Below are positions 33,508 through 42,361 of a stretch of DNA of 64,000 nucleotides, piece after piece. The first letter of the stretch is position 1. Every line of letters begins with the position of its first letter. The position numbers were made by a program, and so were the translations under genes. This DNA is from Arthrobacter sp. StoSoilB19 (GTDB taxonomy: Bacteria > Actinomycetota > Actinomycetes > Actinomycetales > Micrococcaceae): assembly GCF_019977275.1 (NCBI RefSeq), contig NZ_AP024650.1, positions 3,906,001-3,970,000 on the forward strand, read 5' to 3'. The notes under the pieces were generated by a model. That model was not told where the DNA came from. It made no database searches and was given only the letters and a program-made list of their open reading frames with translations.

Positions 33508-34515
33508 GTGTCCCAGCACATGACTGCACCGCCGACCCTCCCCCACCTGCGTCCTGACGCCTTTGCCAACCCGTACCGGGACCCGGTGTGGGACGGCCCC
33601 ACAGATCCCGTCCTGGTGGCGGACCACCTGCGGGACGAGTGGGTCCTCTTCTACACGCAGCGCCGCGCCACCGCTCCGGGGCTGACGGGGGTTGAATGGG
33701 TGCACGGCACCGGGATCGGCGTCGCAAGGTCGTCCGACGGCGGCGCCACCTGGCGCTACGAAGGCACCGCCGGGGGACTTATCCCGCCCGGAACGGACCT
33801 TCCGGCAACCCTCTGGGCGCCCGACGTCGTACGCATCGGCGACCGGTGGATCATGTACCTCTCGGTCCTCGGCGGCAGGCGCACCGACTGGACCGGGACG
33901 GCCGGAATCGTCCAGCTCGCCAGCCGCGACTTGGAGCACTGGGAGTACCTGGGCGCCGTGGACCTGGCCTCACCGCGGGTCATCGACGCCGCCGTGGCAC
34001 GGTGCGGGGACGGCCGGTACCGGCTCTGGTACAAGGACGAAACCCGAGGCTCAAATACTTACAGCGCCGTGACGGAGACCCCGGCGGATCCAGCATCCTG
34101 GGTCCGCGAGGGCGTCGCGATCCCTGGCCGGCCGCACGAAGGGCCCAAGGTCTTCCGGCTGGGCGGCTGGTACTGGATGATCGTGGACGAATGGCGAGGC
34201 CAGGGCGTCTACCGCTCCCGCGACGCTACCGGAAACTGGACCCGGCAGGAGCACCTGGACGGGCTGATCCTCACGGCGCCGGAATCGGTGGACGGGCGGG
34301 CCGTCGTCGGACGCCACGCGGACGTGGTCTCGCTTGAGGGTGGGGACTCTGGCGACGGCGGCGCGGAGCGGGCACTGCTGGTCTACTTCACGCACCCGCA
34401 CTGGAACGGCGAGGACATCGGCACCATGACGCCGGACCCGCGCACCCGGCTGAGCCACATACGGGCCGCGGTGCTTGAGGTGCGCGACGGCATCCTGGTC
34501 TGCACGGAACACTGA
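33508..34515 (+). CDS. Glycoside hydrolase family 43-like beta-propeller protein
   Basis: About 335 residues without signal peptide. The five-blade propeller pattern is seen in DPVWDGPTDPVLV (first acidic blade), TLWAPDVVRIGDRWIMYLS, RVIDAAVARCGDGRYRLWYKDE, HEGPKVFRLGGWYWMIVDEW (candidate catalytic Glu), and GVYRSRDATGNW. It likely acts on short arabino- or xylo-oligosaccharides or another glycoside in the cytoplasm. I chose GTG 33508 because GGAG lies five bases upstream; ATG 33520 and 33469 are alternatives. It stands alone after the SNF2 gene. Confidence 0.8.
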   Translation: MSQHMTAPPTLPHLRPDAFANPYRDPVWDGPTDPVLVADHLRDEWVLFYTQRRATAPGLTGVEWVHGTGIGVARSSDGGATWRYEGTAGGLIPPGTDLPATLWAPDVVRIGDRWIMYLSVLGGRRTDWTGTAGIVQLASRDLEHWEYLGAVDLASPRVIDAAVARCGDGRYRLWYKDETRGSNTYSAVTETPADPASWVREGVAIPGRPHEGPKVFRLGGWYWMIVDEWRGQGVYRSRDATGNWTRQEHLDGLILTAPESVDGRAVVGRHADVVSLEGGDSGDGGAERALLVYFTHPHWNGEDIGTMTPDPRTRLSHIRAAVLEVRDGILVCTEH

Positions 34516-34522
34516 ACACAGA

Positions 34523-34582
34523 AGGGCCAAACCCCGGAACTATAAGCCGGCGGCTGCCGGCACCGGTCCAAGGTTTGGCCCT
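34523..34582. terminator. Convergent terminator between GH43-like gene and amt
   Basis: AGGGCCAAACC (34523-34533) pairs with GGTTTGGCCCT (34572-34582), enclosing an inner GCCGG/CCGGC stem. It lies between two genes that face each other and probably serves both. Confidence 0.75.
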
Positions 34583-34665
34583 GACTCGTGCGCTGGGGCG
34601 CGTGGGACACTCCGCGTGAACACTGCACCGGGCGCCGCCCCCAGCAGGCGGGCGCCCGGCAGCTT

Positions 34666-35958
34666 TTACGAGACGCGCTGCGGCGAGCCCAGTTCCACCG
34701 GGTCCTCGTCCGTCAGGTACGCCAGCTCGGAGTGGGCTGCGAGGTCGATGCCGCGCAGTTCGTCCTCGGGCTTGATGCGCAGGCCGATGGTCTTGTCCAG
34801 GATCTTTGCCAGGACCCAGGTGATGCCGAAGGAGTAGACCAGGACCGTGACGGTGGCAAGGGCCTGGACGCCCAGCAGTTCAACCCCGCCGCCGTAGAAC
34901 AGGCCGCTGACGGCGTTGGGTGCTGCGTCGGTGGCGAAGAGGCCGATGAGCAGGGTGCCCAGGATGCCGCCCACCAGGTGGACGCCGACGACGTCGAGGG
35001 AATCGTCGAAGCCGAGCCGGAACTTCAGCTCGATGGCCAGGGAGCAGACAGCCCCGGCGATGGCGCCGATGGCCACGGCGCCCAACGGGCTGACGGCACC
35101 ACAGGCGGGGGTGATGGCCACGAGAGCGGAGATCAGGCCGGAGGCGGCGCCCATGCTGGTGGCGGCACCGTGGCGGACGCGCTCCACCAGGGCCCAGGCG
35201 AGCAGGCCGGCGGATGCGGCCACAGCGGTGTTGAGGAAGACCACCGACGCCGACTGGCCGGCGGAGAGGGCGGAACCGGCGTTGAAGCCGAACCAGCCCA
35301 CCCACAGCAAGCCTGCGCCCACCAGGACCAGCGGCCGGCTGTGCGGCTTGGCGTGTTCCACCTTGGGCCAGCCGGAGCTCTTGCCGAGGACCAGGGCCAG
35401 GGCCAGGGCGGCCGCACCGGCGTTCATGTGGACCGCGGTGCCGCCTGCGAAGTCGATGGCCTTGATGCCGTTGGCGATCCAGCCGCCAGCCGTGCTGCCG
35501 TCCGCCGAGTCGAATGCGAACACCCAGTGCGCGATGGGGAAGTAGACCACGGTGGCCCAGATGCCTGCGAACAGCATCCAGGCGCCGAACTTCATGCGCC
35601 CGGCCGCCGCGCCGGCAACCAGTGCCGTGGTGACGCAGGCGAAGAACAGCTGGAATGCGGCGAACAGGATGACCGGGATGGACGCTGCGTCATCCTTTGC
35701 CAGCATCTGCCCCATGCCGGGGAACTCGGTGACGTCACCGATCAGCCCCAGCCCCCCAACCGAGTTGCCGAACGCCATCGAGTACCCGAACAATGCCCAG
35801 AGCACGGCCACCAGGCTGGCGCCGCCAAAGCACATCATCATCATGTTGAGGATGCGCCGCGACCCCACCATGCCCCCGTAAAACAGGGCCAGGGCGGGGA
35901 TCATCATGCAAACCAGCGCCGAGCTGGCCAAAATCCAAGCGACATTTCCCGAATCCAT
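34666..35958 (-). CDS. amt: Ammonium transporter
   Basis: A 430-residue, 11-helix Amt/Mep channel that conducts ammonium or ammonia across the membrane; many also carry methylammonium. It shows ALFYGGMVGSRR in the first helices, the pore histidines in AGGTAVHMNAG and VGVHLVGGILGT, and ACVTTALVAGAAAGRM. The C-terminal tail is acidic (DEDPVELGSP). A GlnR-like site lies about 150 bases upstream. No glnB/glnK gene follows, unlike many amt operons. It begins a nitrogen-related gene block. Confidence 0.95.
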   Translation of the reverse strand: MDSGNVAWILASSALVCMMIPALALFYGGMVGSRRILNMMMMCFGGASLVAVLWALFGYSMAFGNSVGGLGLIGDVTEFPGMGQMLAKDDAASIPVILFAAFQLFFACVTTALVAGAAAGRMKFGAWMLFAGIWATVVYFPIAHWVFAFDSADGSTAGGWIANGIKAIDFAGGTAVHMNAGAAALALALVLGKSSGWPKVEHAKPHSRPLVLVGAGLLWVGWFGFNAGSALSAGQSASVVFLNTAVAASAGLLAWALVERVRHGAATSMGAASGLISALVAITPACGAVSPLGAVAIGAIAGAVCSLAIELKFRLGFDDSLDVVGVHLVGGILGTLLIGLFATDAAPNAVSGLFYGGGVELLGVQALATVTVLVYSFGITWVLAKILDKTIGLRIKPEDELRGIDLAAHSELAYLTDEDPVELGSPQRVS

Positions 35959-36104
35959 GGGAAACCCCTTTCAAGATGCGAAGAGAGAACGGTAAGTTGC
36001 CGTCAGAGCCGCTCCGTGGAGGGACGCGGATGGAGAGACCACGTTCAGCGGAGGGGCGGCTGTTGCCGTCTGGTTCCAACTGTATGGCGGCTGTTTCTGG
36101 GTGG

Positions 36105-36131
36105 GTTTCCGGCGTGTTAAATGATCGTTTC
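36105..36131 (-). promoter_or_regulatory. Candidate GlnR-type nitrogen-control site upstream of amt
   Basis: On the minus strand the order is GAAAC-N6-TTAAC-N6-GAAAC (36131 to 36105), with 11-bp phasing. TTAAC-N6-GAAAC matches the a-site/b-site pattern described for actinobacterial GlnR. It lies in the gap before amt. A similar array occurs before the type III glutamine-synthetase gene. Confidence 0.55.
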
Positions 36132-36204
36132 GGTCATCCGCCACCGAGTTTCAGGCGTCCCGCCGCACGCAGGAGTTGCTGCAGAAACAGCCGGCAACAG
36201 GAAG

Positions 36205-36837
36205 CTATTTGGCGGAAATCGCCAGGAACTGGATGGGCAGGTCCAGCAGCTCCAGCGGTCCGTGGGGGCCTTCGCCGTCCAGCAGCAGCGAGTCGCCCGC
36301 TTCCATGGCGTATCCGTAGGAGCCGTGGCCGTACACCATCCTGCCGGAGAGCATGTAGATGAACTCGGTGCCCGGGTGCTGGAAGAGGGGAAACACGTCG
36401 GAGGCGTCGGTGAGGGTGACCAGCGTGGGTTCGATGGCGTCGGTGCGCCCTTTCAGCGTGCCCAGGACACGGTATTCGTGGCCATGCTGGGTTCCGCTGC
36501 GGACGGTGAGGCTCCCCTGGCCGCTCTTGGTAAAGGTGGCGGCCCGGTCCGTGTCCGCGCCGCGGAACAGCGCGGTCACGGGAACCTTCAGCCCGTCCGC
36601 CAGCCGCTGCAAAGTGGTGAGCGAGCAGGATGTGGTGGCTGTTTCCACCCGCGAGATCATGGCTTTGGACAGGCCGGTGCGGGCGGCAAGCTCAGCGGAC
36701 GACAGGCCTGCGGCCGTGCGGTAGTGCCGCACCTGCGCCGCGATGACCTGTTCCAGGCGCCCGGCTACCTCGGCAGATCCGTCGCCGGCGTGCTGGTCTT
36801 CTGCGCGGTCCCCGGCCTGTTCGGTCATGTCAGCCAT
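36205..36837 (-). CDS. XRE-family regulator with C-terminal cupin domain
   Basis: 210 residues. The helix-turn-helix at about 35-80 is LSSAELAARTGLSKAMISRVETATTSCSLTTLQRLADGL. The cupin at about 130-205 has EFIYMLSGRMVYGHG and LLLDGEGPHGPLELL. Such HTH-cupin proteins sense small metabolites and commonly control amine, amino acid or nitrogen genes next to them. It lies between amt and the amidohydrolase gene on the same strand, so it is the likely local regulator of this block. Confidence 0.9.
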   Translation of the reverse strand: MADMTEQAGDRAEDQHAGDGSAEVAGRLEQVIAAQVRHYRTAAGLSSAELAARTGLSKAMISRVETATTSCSLTTLQRLADGLKVPVTALFRGADTDRAATFTKSGQGSLTVRSGTQHGHEYRVLGTLKGRTDAIEPTLVTLTDASDVFPLFQHPGTEFIYMLSGRMVYGHGSYGYAMEAGDSLLLDGEGPHGPLELLDLPIQFLAISAK

Positions 36838-36866
36838 CTTAGGCGGGTGGACGGACGACGGCGGCG

Positions 36867-38153
36867 CTAGCCGATCGCCCGTGCCTCACCCAGCAGGCCG
36901 GAGAGTGAGTCCGCCAGGGCGAGCGCGCCGGCTTCGGCGTCCCAGTCCTCCACCAGTTCGTCCGGTGAATGCGAGACGCCCGTGGGATTCCGGACGAACA
37001 GCATGGCGGTGGGCAGGTGCGCGGCCAGCACGCCGGCGTCGTGGCCGGCGCCGGTGTCCAGCACCGGCGCGGACGGCAGCAGTTCCCGCAGCCGGTCCCG
37101 CAGCCCGCCGTCGAAATGCACTGTGGGGCTCAGGGACTCCGTGCCCAGGCTCGCCGTGCAGTTTTCCTCGGCGGCAAGGACCTGGGCGTTGAGCCCGATG
37201 GCCTCCACCAGGGCCGCGGTGACCGAGTCCTCCGGGTGCCGGACGTCGATCCACAGGTCCACGCGGGAGGCGATGGCGTTGGTGCCGCCGGGAACAGGCT
37301 GCAGCCGGCCCACGGTGGCACGGGCGTCACGGTATTTGCGGGCAGTGTCCCGGATGGAAACCATCACCTTGGCCGCGGCGATCATCGGGTCCCGGCGGTC
37401 CTTCATCAGCGTGGTGCCGGCGTGGTTCCCCTCCCCCGTGATGCTCAGCTTCCAGCGGCCGTGGCCCAGGATCGACGAGCCGATGGCCACCGGCTGGTTG
37501 AGGTCGATCAGCCCCCGCCCCTGCTCGACGTGCAGCTCCACGAACATCCCCAGCTGCTGCAGGGTCTTGTAGTCGGCTCCGATCAGCCGCGGGTCCTGGC
37601 CGTTTGCCGCGGCGACATCCGCATACGTGTTGCCGTCCGGGTCTTTGAGGTTGCGCGCCTTGTTGGCGTCCAGTTCCCCGGTGAGGAGCCGTGAGCCCAG
37701 GCAGGCCACGCCGAACCGTGACCCCTCCTCTTCCGGGAAGACGGCGATCGCCAGCGGCCGCCGGGGCCGCAAGTTCCGGGCCTTGAGGAGGTCGACGGCG
37801 ACCAGCGCCGAGGCGACCCCCAGCGGGCCGTCGTACGCCCCGCCGCCGGGGACGGAATCGAGGTGGCTTCCGGTGGCGACGGCGTCTTTCCGCACTCCCG
37901 TTGCTGTGTCCCACCAGGCCCAGATAATCCCGTTGGCATCCGTGTGCACGTCCAGCCCGCGCCGGGCCGCCTGCTCAATGAACCAACTGCGGAGGTCCGT
38001 CTCGGCGGTGGAGAATACCGGGCGGGAGTAGCCGCCGCGGGAGGCATCCCTGCCGACGGTGGAGATGTCCTGCAGGAGGCCGGTAACAGTGGATGCGCTG
38101 GCTGCGGCGGAGGGCAGGGCCTCCGACGCCGGTGCTGTCTGGGAAATGCTCAC
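36867..38153 (-). CDS. M20-family amidohydrolase (allantoate amidohydrolase/N-carbamoyl-L-amino acid hydrolase)
   Basis: About 428 residues. It is a dinuclear metal amidohydrolase: TGSHLDSVPGGGAYDGPLGV supplies the first ligands, PEEEGSRFG the catalytic Glu pair, and ELHVEQGRGL and GHDAGVLA further ligands. Family members release ammonia or carbamate from allantoate, ureidoglycine or N-carbamoyl amino acids; which one applies here is not clear. The GTG at 38153 starts ten bases after the flavoenzyme stop and gives a normal family length. A longer frame from 38213 would overlap that gene by 50 bases. Confidence 0.87.
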   Translation of the reverse strand: MSISQTAPASEALPSAAASASTVTGLLQDISTVGRDASRGGYSRPVFSTAETDLRSWFIEQAARRGLDVHTDANGIIWAWWDTATGVRKDAVATGSHLDSVPGGGAYDGPLGVASALVAVDLLKARNLRPRRPLAIAVFPEEEGSRFGVACLGSRLLTGELDANKARNLKDPDGNTYADVAAANGQDPRLIGADYKTLQQLGMFVELHVEQGRGLIDLNQPVAIGSSILGHGRWKLSITGEGNHAGTTLMKDRRDPMIAAAKVMVSIRDTARKYRDARATVGRLQPVPGGTNAIASRVDLWIDVRHPEDSVTAALVEAIGLNAQVLAAEENCTASLGTESLSPTVHFDGGLRDRLRELLPSAPVLDTGAGHDAGVLAAHLPTAMLFVRNPTGVSHSPDELVEDWDAEAGALALADSLSGLLGEARAIG

Positions 38154-38163
38154 GGTGTCCGTT

Positions 38164-39324
38164 CTAGGTGGTGAATGCTGTGGAAGAGGCGCTCCGGAAC
38201 CGGTCCGGAACATTCCCGCTGCCGGTGGCCAGGTCCGCTGCCCACCGGCCGATCAGGGGTGCGAACTTTGCCCCGTGCCCGGAGCACGGCGAGACGACGG
38301 TGAGGTTGTCCACGCGGTCGATGAGGAAGTCCTCGTTTGGAGTGTTGGTGAACAGGCAGGTGGTTTCGGCGTACGGTTCCGGGTCCAGGCCGGGCAGGCA
38401 GCGGCGCACGTAGTCCACCACCCGTGCGCGGTTGGCCGGGTCCACCCGGCCCGTCTGGCCTGCCGCGGAAGGAATGAGCCTGCCGCCGTTGTATTCGGCG
38501 ACTTTCTGGCCCGCGAACCCGGCGTCCCGGCCCCCGGGCAGACCGTAGGCCTGGATGTCCGCCGCCTTGTGGATGAACGTCGGCCAGGGGCCCGCACCCG
38601 GGGCTGCGCCGCCGTCGTGGTCCCTGTACCGGAAGTGGAACGCCTGCTCCTGCCGGACGGTGATCGCCGGGAGCGCGGCCAGGAAGCCCGCCGGAAGTGA
38701 CAGGGAGCCCAGCAGCTCCGGCAGCCAGCCGCCCGCGCTGACCACCACGTGGCCCGCGTCGAACGTTTCCCCGGTGGAGGAGAAGAGGCGGTAGCCGGTG
38801 CCGTCCCGCTCAATGCTCTCCAGGTGCCAGCCCGTCAGTAGCCGCGCCCCCTTCCTGACGGCGAGGGACACCATGGCGTTGACCGCGGTTTCGGCGTCGA
38901 TCACGCCGGCAGCGGGGTGCCAGAGGACCTCCGTGTCGAAGGCGATCTGCGGCCACCGCTTCCGGGCGTCCGCGGCGGAGAGGAGTTCGTGGTCAATTCC
39001 GACGTCGGCGAGCACCTTGGCGAGCAGGTCCGGTTGCCGCCTGGACCCGTGGTCCACCGCCCCGAAAGGTGTGATCAGCTCCGTGCCGGCATCCAGGGCG
39101 AGCCTGTCCCACAGGACTTTCGAGTCCAGCACCGCCTGCGTGTAGAACGGGTCCGGGTAGGCGTAGCGGAAGATCCGGGCGGATCCGTGGGAACTGCCGT
39201 CGTGCGCGGCGGGGATGTCGCGTTCCAGCAGGGTGACCTGGTGGCCGCGGGATGCCAGTTGCCAGGCGGTGGCGGCGCCGGCCAGGCCGGCACCCACAAC
39301 CACATAGTCGGAAGCCTCGGTCAT
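38164..39324 (-). CDS. Monomeric sarcosine oxidase/N-methyltryptophan oxidase-like flavoenzyme
   Basis: 386 residues. Dinucleotide-binding motif GAGLAGAA at about 11-18, ERDIPAAHDGSSHGSARIFRYAY (the flavin-contact region of MSOX/MTOX), and TTCLFTNTPNEDFLIDR, which contains the Cys that carries covalent FAD in monomeric sarcosine oxidases. It should oxidise a secondary amine such as an N-methyl amino acid to give formaldehyde and hydrogen peroxide. It shares one base with the glxD stop (TGATG) and is therefore tied to the glutamate-synthase-like genes. The natural substrate is open; N-methylglutamate is an attractive candidate. Confidence 0.88.
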   Translation of the reverse strand: MTEASDYVVVGAGLAGAATAWQLASRGHQVTLLERDIPAAHDGSSHGSARIFRYAYPDPFYTQAVLDSKVLWDRLALDAGTELITPFGAVDHGSRRQPDLLAKVLADVGIDHELLSAADARKRWPQIAFDTEVLWHPAAGVIDAETAVNAMVSLAVRKGARLLTGWHLESIERDGTGYRLFSSTGETFDAGHVVVSAGGWLPELLGSLSLPAGFLAALPAITVRQEQAFHFRYRDHDGGAAPGAGPWPTFIHKAADIQAYGLPGGRDAGFAGQKVAEYNGGRLIPSAAGQTGRVDPANRARVVDYVRRCLPGLDPEPYAETTCLFTNTPNEDFLIDRVDNLTVVSPCSGHGAKFAPLIGRWAADLATGSGNVPDRFRSASSTAFTT

Positions 39325-40694
39325 CAGAAGCCCCCTTGGCCTGCCCCCGGGATCCAGCTGGTCCCGGCCAGCGGCACCCGGGCCATGGCGGCCGCCTCGA
39401 TGGTCAGTGCCACCAGGTCCTCCGGTTCCAGGTTGTGCAGGTGCGACTTTCCGCAGGCCCGGGCGATGGTCTGGGCCTCCATGGTCAGGACGCGCAGGTA
39501 GTTGGCCAGGCGCTTGCCGGCAACCACTGGGTCGAGCCGGGAGGACAATTCGGGGTCCTGGGTGGTGATGCCGGCGGGGTCGCGGCCGTCCTGGAAGTCG
39601 TCGTAGAAGCCGGCGGCGGAACCCAGCGCGGAGTATTCGGCAGCGTAGCGGGGATCGTTGTCGCCCAGCGCGATCAGCGCCGCGGTGCCGATGGCCACGG
39701 CGTCGGCACCCAGGGCCATGGCCTTGGCGACGTCGGCCCCCGTCCGGATTCCGCCGGAGACGATGAGCTGGACCTTGCGGTGGACGCCGAGTTCCTGGAG
39801 GGCCTGGACGGCCTGCGGGATGGCGGCCAGGGTGGGGATGCCCACGTTCTCGATGAACACCTGCTGCGTGGCGGCGGTCCCGCCCTGCATCCCGTCCACC
39901 ACCACCACATCCGCGCCGGACTTCACTGCCAGGGCGGTGTCGTAGTACGGCCGGGAGGCGCCGATCTTGACGTAGATGGGGGTTTTCCAGTCGGTGATTT
40001 CACGCAGCTCGCCGATCTTGATTTCCAGGTCGTCCGGGCCGGTCCAGTCCGGGTGGCGGCTGGCGGAGCGCTGGTCGATGCCCACCGGCAGGGTGCGCAT
40101 CCCGGCGACGCGTTCGGTGATTTTCTGGCCCAGGAGCATGCCCCCGCCGCCGGGCTTGGCGCCCTGGCCGAGCACGATCTCGATGGCGTCCGCCTTGCGG
40201 AGGTCGTCAGGGTTCATGCCGTACCGGGACGGCAGGTACTGGTACACCAGGTGCCTGGACTGGCCGCGCTCCTCGGGCGTCATGCCGCCGTCGCCCGTGG
40301 TTGTGGAGGTTCCCACCTCGGATGCGCCGCGCCCCAGCGCTTCCTTGGCGTTGGCGGAGAGGGCGCCAAAGCTCATGCCGGCGATGGTCACCGGGGTCTG
40401 CAGGTGCAGCGGGCGGCTGGCGTACCGGTCACCGAGGACGACGTCGGTATCGCACTTTTCGCGGTAGCCCTCCAGCGGGTAGCGGGACATGGAGGCGCCG
40501 AGGAACAGCAGGTCGTCAAAGTGCGGGACCTTGCGCTTGGCGCCCCAGCCGCGGATGTCGTACACGCCGGTGGCGGCCGCGCGCTGGATGTCGGCGATGG
40601 TGGCGCGGTCAAAGGTGGCGGACTCGCGGAGGCCCAGTTCAGAAATGTCCTGGATAGGTGCTGCGCCCGCGGCAGGAACGGAGGTGATGGTCAT
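39324..40694 (-). CDS. glxD: FMN-binding glutamate synthase-like subunit (GlxD/MgsC type)
   Basis: A 456-residue free-standing version of the FMN/synthase domain of glutamate synthase. Seen are MSFGALSANAKEAL (start of the barrel), TTTGDGGMTPEERGQ, the GQGAKPGGGGML segment, ADVVVVDGMQGGTAA, and VSGGIRTGADVAKAMALGADAVAIGTA. An FeS cysteine cluster is less clear than in full GltB. It works with the amidotransferase and GXGXG subunits as a three-part enzyme. In methylotrophs the equivalent complex (MgsABC) makes N-methylglutamate from glutamate and methylamine. Confidence 0.9.
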   Translation of the reverse strand: MTITSVPAAGAAPIQDISELGLRESATFDRATIADIQRAAATGVYDIRGWGAKRKVPHFDDLLFLGASMSRYPLEGYREKCDTDVVLGDRYASRPLHLQTPVTIAGMSFGALSANAKEALGRGASEVGTSTTTGDGGMTPEERGQSRHLVYQYLPSRYGMNPDDLRKADAIEIVLGQGAKPGGGGMLLGQKITERVAGMRTLPVGIDQRSASRHPDWTGPDDLEIKIGELREITDWKTPIYVKIGASRPYYDTALAVKSGADVVVVDGMQGGTAATQQVFIENVGIPTLAAIPQAVQALQELGVHRKVQLIVSGGIRTGADVAKAMALGADAVAIGTAALIALGDNDPRYAAEYSALGSAAGFYDDFQDGRDPAGITTQDPELSSRLDPVVAGKRLANYLRVLTMEAQTIARACGKSHLHNLEPEDLVALTIEAAAMARVPLAGTSWIPGAGQGGF

Positions 40695-40703
40695 GGGGGC
40701 CTC

Positions 40704-41435
40704 CTAGTAGGCAGTCGAGTTGTCGACGTGGAAGTGGTAGAGGTTCCGGGCTGAGCCGTAGCGCTTGAAGTCGGCCGGGTTGTCGGTACGCCCGGCGGCG
40801 GCGAGCAGTTCTGCCAGTTCGGCAAGGTGCTCTTCGCGCAGCGGCTTTTCGACGCAGTCCGCGCCGAGGGAGGCCACCGTGCCTTTGACGTAGATCCGTG
40901 CCTCGTAGATGGAGTCGCCCAGGGCGTCACCGGCGTCGCCGCAGACCACCAGCCGGCCGGCCTGGGCCATGAAGGCGGACATGTGGCCGATGTTGCCGCC
41001 CACCACGATGTCCACGCCTTTCATGGAGATCCCGCAGCGGGCTCCGGCGTTGCCGTCGATGACCACCAGTCCGCCGTGCCCGGTGGCCGCGGCGGACTGG
41101 GACGCATCCCCCGTCACATGGACATTCCCGGACATGATGTTTTCCGCCAGCCCGACGCCGGCATTGCCGTTGATGGCCACGCTCCCCTTTTGGTGCATCC
41201 CGGCTGCGTAGTAGCCGGCATGGCCGTCGATGGCCACCGCGATGTCCGCGTCGATGCCAACGGCCAGGCTGTGCTTCCCGCCGGGGTTGGTGACGGTCCA
41301 GGACTGGCCGTCTTCGGCGTCGTGGATGGCCTGGTTCAGTTCCCGGACAGAGCTGATGGCCAGGTCAACCACTGCCTGCCCGGCATCGGGGGCGGCCGTC
41401 GGGGCGAAAGTTTCGGGGGCCGTCAGAGTGACCAT
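40704..41435 (-). CDS. glxC: GXGXG-domain subunit of glutamate synthase-like complex (GlxC/MgsB type)
   Basis: 243 residues of right-handed beta-helix equal to the C-terminal domain of glutamate synthase. Repeats such as GSVAINGNAGVGLAENI, VVIDGNAGARCGIS and VVCGDAGDALGDS carry the GXG turns. No catalytic residues of its own. It bridges the amidotransferase and synthase subunits and helps form an ammonia channel. Its start overlaps the upstream amidotransferase by 13 bases and its stop is nine bases before glxD. Confidence 0.9.
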   Translation of the reverse strand: MVTLTAPETFAPTAAPDAGQAVVDLAISSVRELNQAIHDAEDGQSWTVTNPGGKHSLAVGIDADIAVAIDGHAGYYAAGMHQKGSVAINGNAGVGLAENIMSGNVHVTGDASQSAAATGHGGLVVIDGNAGARCGISMKGVDIVVGGNIGHMSAFMAQAGRLVVCGDAGDALGDSIYEARIYVKGTVASLGADCVEKPLREEHLAELAELLAAAGRTDNPADFKRYGSARNLYHFHVDNSTAY

Positions 41436-42331
41436 GTGTAGACCTTTCCGGGTTCCGGTTCAAAGATGCGGGCGTTGTCGATGCCGGGCAGCCCGGCCAG
41501 GGCACGGTATTCGGAGGCCATGGCCACGTAGTCGTCCGTTTCGGCGATGATGGCCGGCTTGCAGGCGATGGGGTCGCGGACCACGGCCATGCTGTCCGCC
41601 GTGGTGACCACCAGCGTGTAGAAGCCGTCCAGGACCTTACCCAGGTTCACCAGGGCTTCCTCGAGGGTGTCGCCCTGCTGCAGGCGGGAGGCTACGTATC
41701 GGGCGCCCACCTCGGTGTCATTCTCGGAATCGAACACCACGCCTTCGCGCTTGAGTTCCCGGCGGACGGTGGCGTGGTTGGAGAAGGAGCCGTTGTGCAC
41801 CAGGCAGAGGTCGTCGGCCACGGAAAAGGGGTGCGAGCCCCCGGCGGTGACGGCTGACTCGGTGGCCATCCGGGTGTGGGACAGGCCCTGGCTGCCGGCC
41901 ATCGCCTCAAGTCCGTGCTCGGCGGCGATCTCCATGGGATGGCCCACGCTCTTCATCACGGCCACGTGTTCGCCACGGCCAATGATGGTGGCGGCGGGCA
42001 GGGTTTCGCCGACGGCCTTCACCAGGAGGTCCGTCCCGACGCCGGCACTCACCAGGGTGGTGTCACCCACCACGCGGACGGCTGCTGCCGCGTCCAGCGG
42101 GAGGAGGCCGGCCACGCCGGCGGTGATGGCCGCCGGCGTCATTCCCTGGTCCTTGCCCAGGAGGCTGAGGGTGGAGGTTCCGGGGGAAACCAGGCCCGGG
42201 GTGTTGTAGACGGCCAGGCCGGCCGAGTCCGGTCCGCGGTCCACGATCTGGCAGAGCATGGAGGACAGCAGGGCGCCCATTTGGGGGTGCAGCGAGGGAT
42301 TGCGCAGCTGCAGCGCGGCGATTCCGCACAT
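41423..42331 (-). CDS. glxB: Class II glutamine amidotransferase subunit (GlxB/MgsA type)
   Basis: 302 residues beginning MCGIAAL, so Cys2 becomes the N-terminal nucleophile after Met removal, as in GATase II enzymes. The conserved RGPDSAG and LVHNGSFSNHATVR (Asn and Gly of the oxyanion site) and SENDTEVGARY are present. It should hydrolyse glutamine, or a gamma-glutamyl amide such as gamma-glutamylmethylamide, and pass the amine to the synthase subunit. Third in the glnT-glxB-glxC-glxD order. Confidence 0.9.
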   Translation of the reverse strand: MCGIAALQLRNPSLHPQMGALLSSMLCQIVDRGPDSAGLAVYNTPGLVSPGTSTLSLLGKDQGMTPAAITAGVAGLLPLDAAAAVRVVGDTTLVSAGVGTDLLVKAVGETLPAATIIGRGEHVAVMKSVGHPMEIAAEHGLEAMAGSQGLSHTRMATESAVTAGGSHPFSVADDLCLVHNGSFSNHATVRRELKREGVVFDSENDTEVGARYVASRLQQGDTLEEALVNLGKVLDGFYTLVVTTADSMAVVRDPIACKPAIIAETDDYVAMASEYRALAGLPGIDNARIFEPEPGKVYTWSL

Positions 42332-42361
42332 GGAAAGTCCTTTTCTTGGATGTGTGGGTTG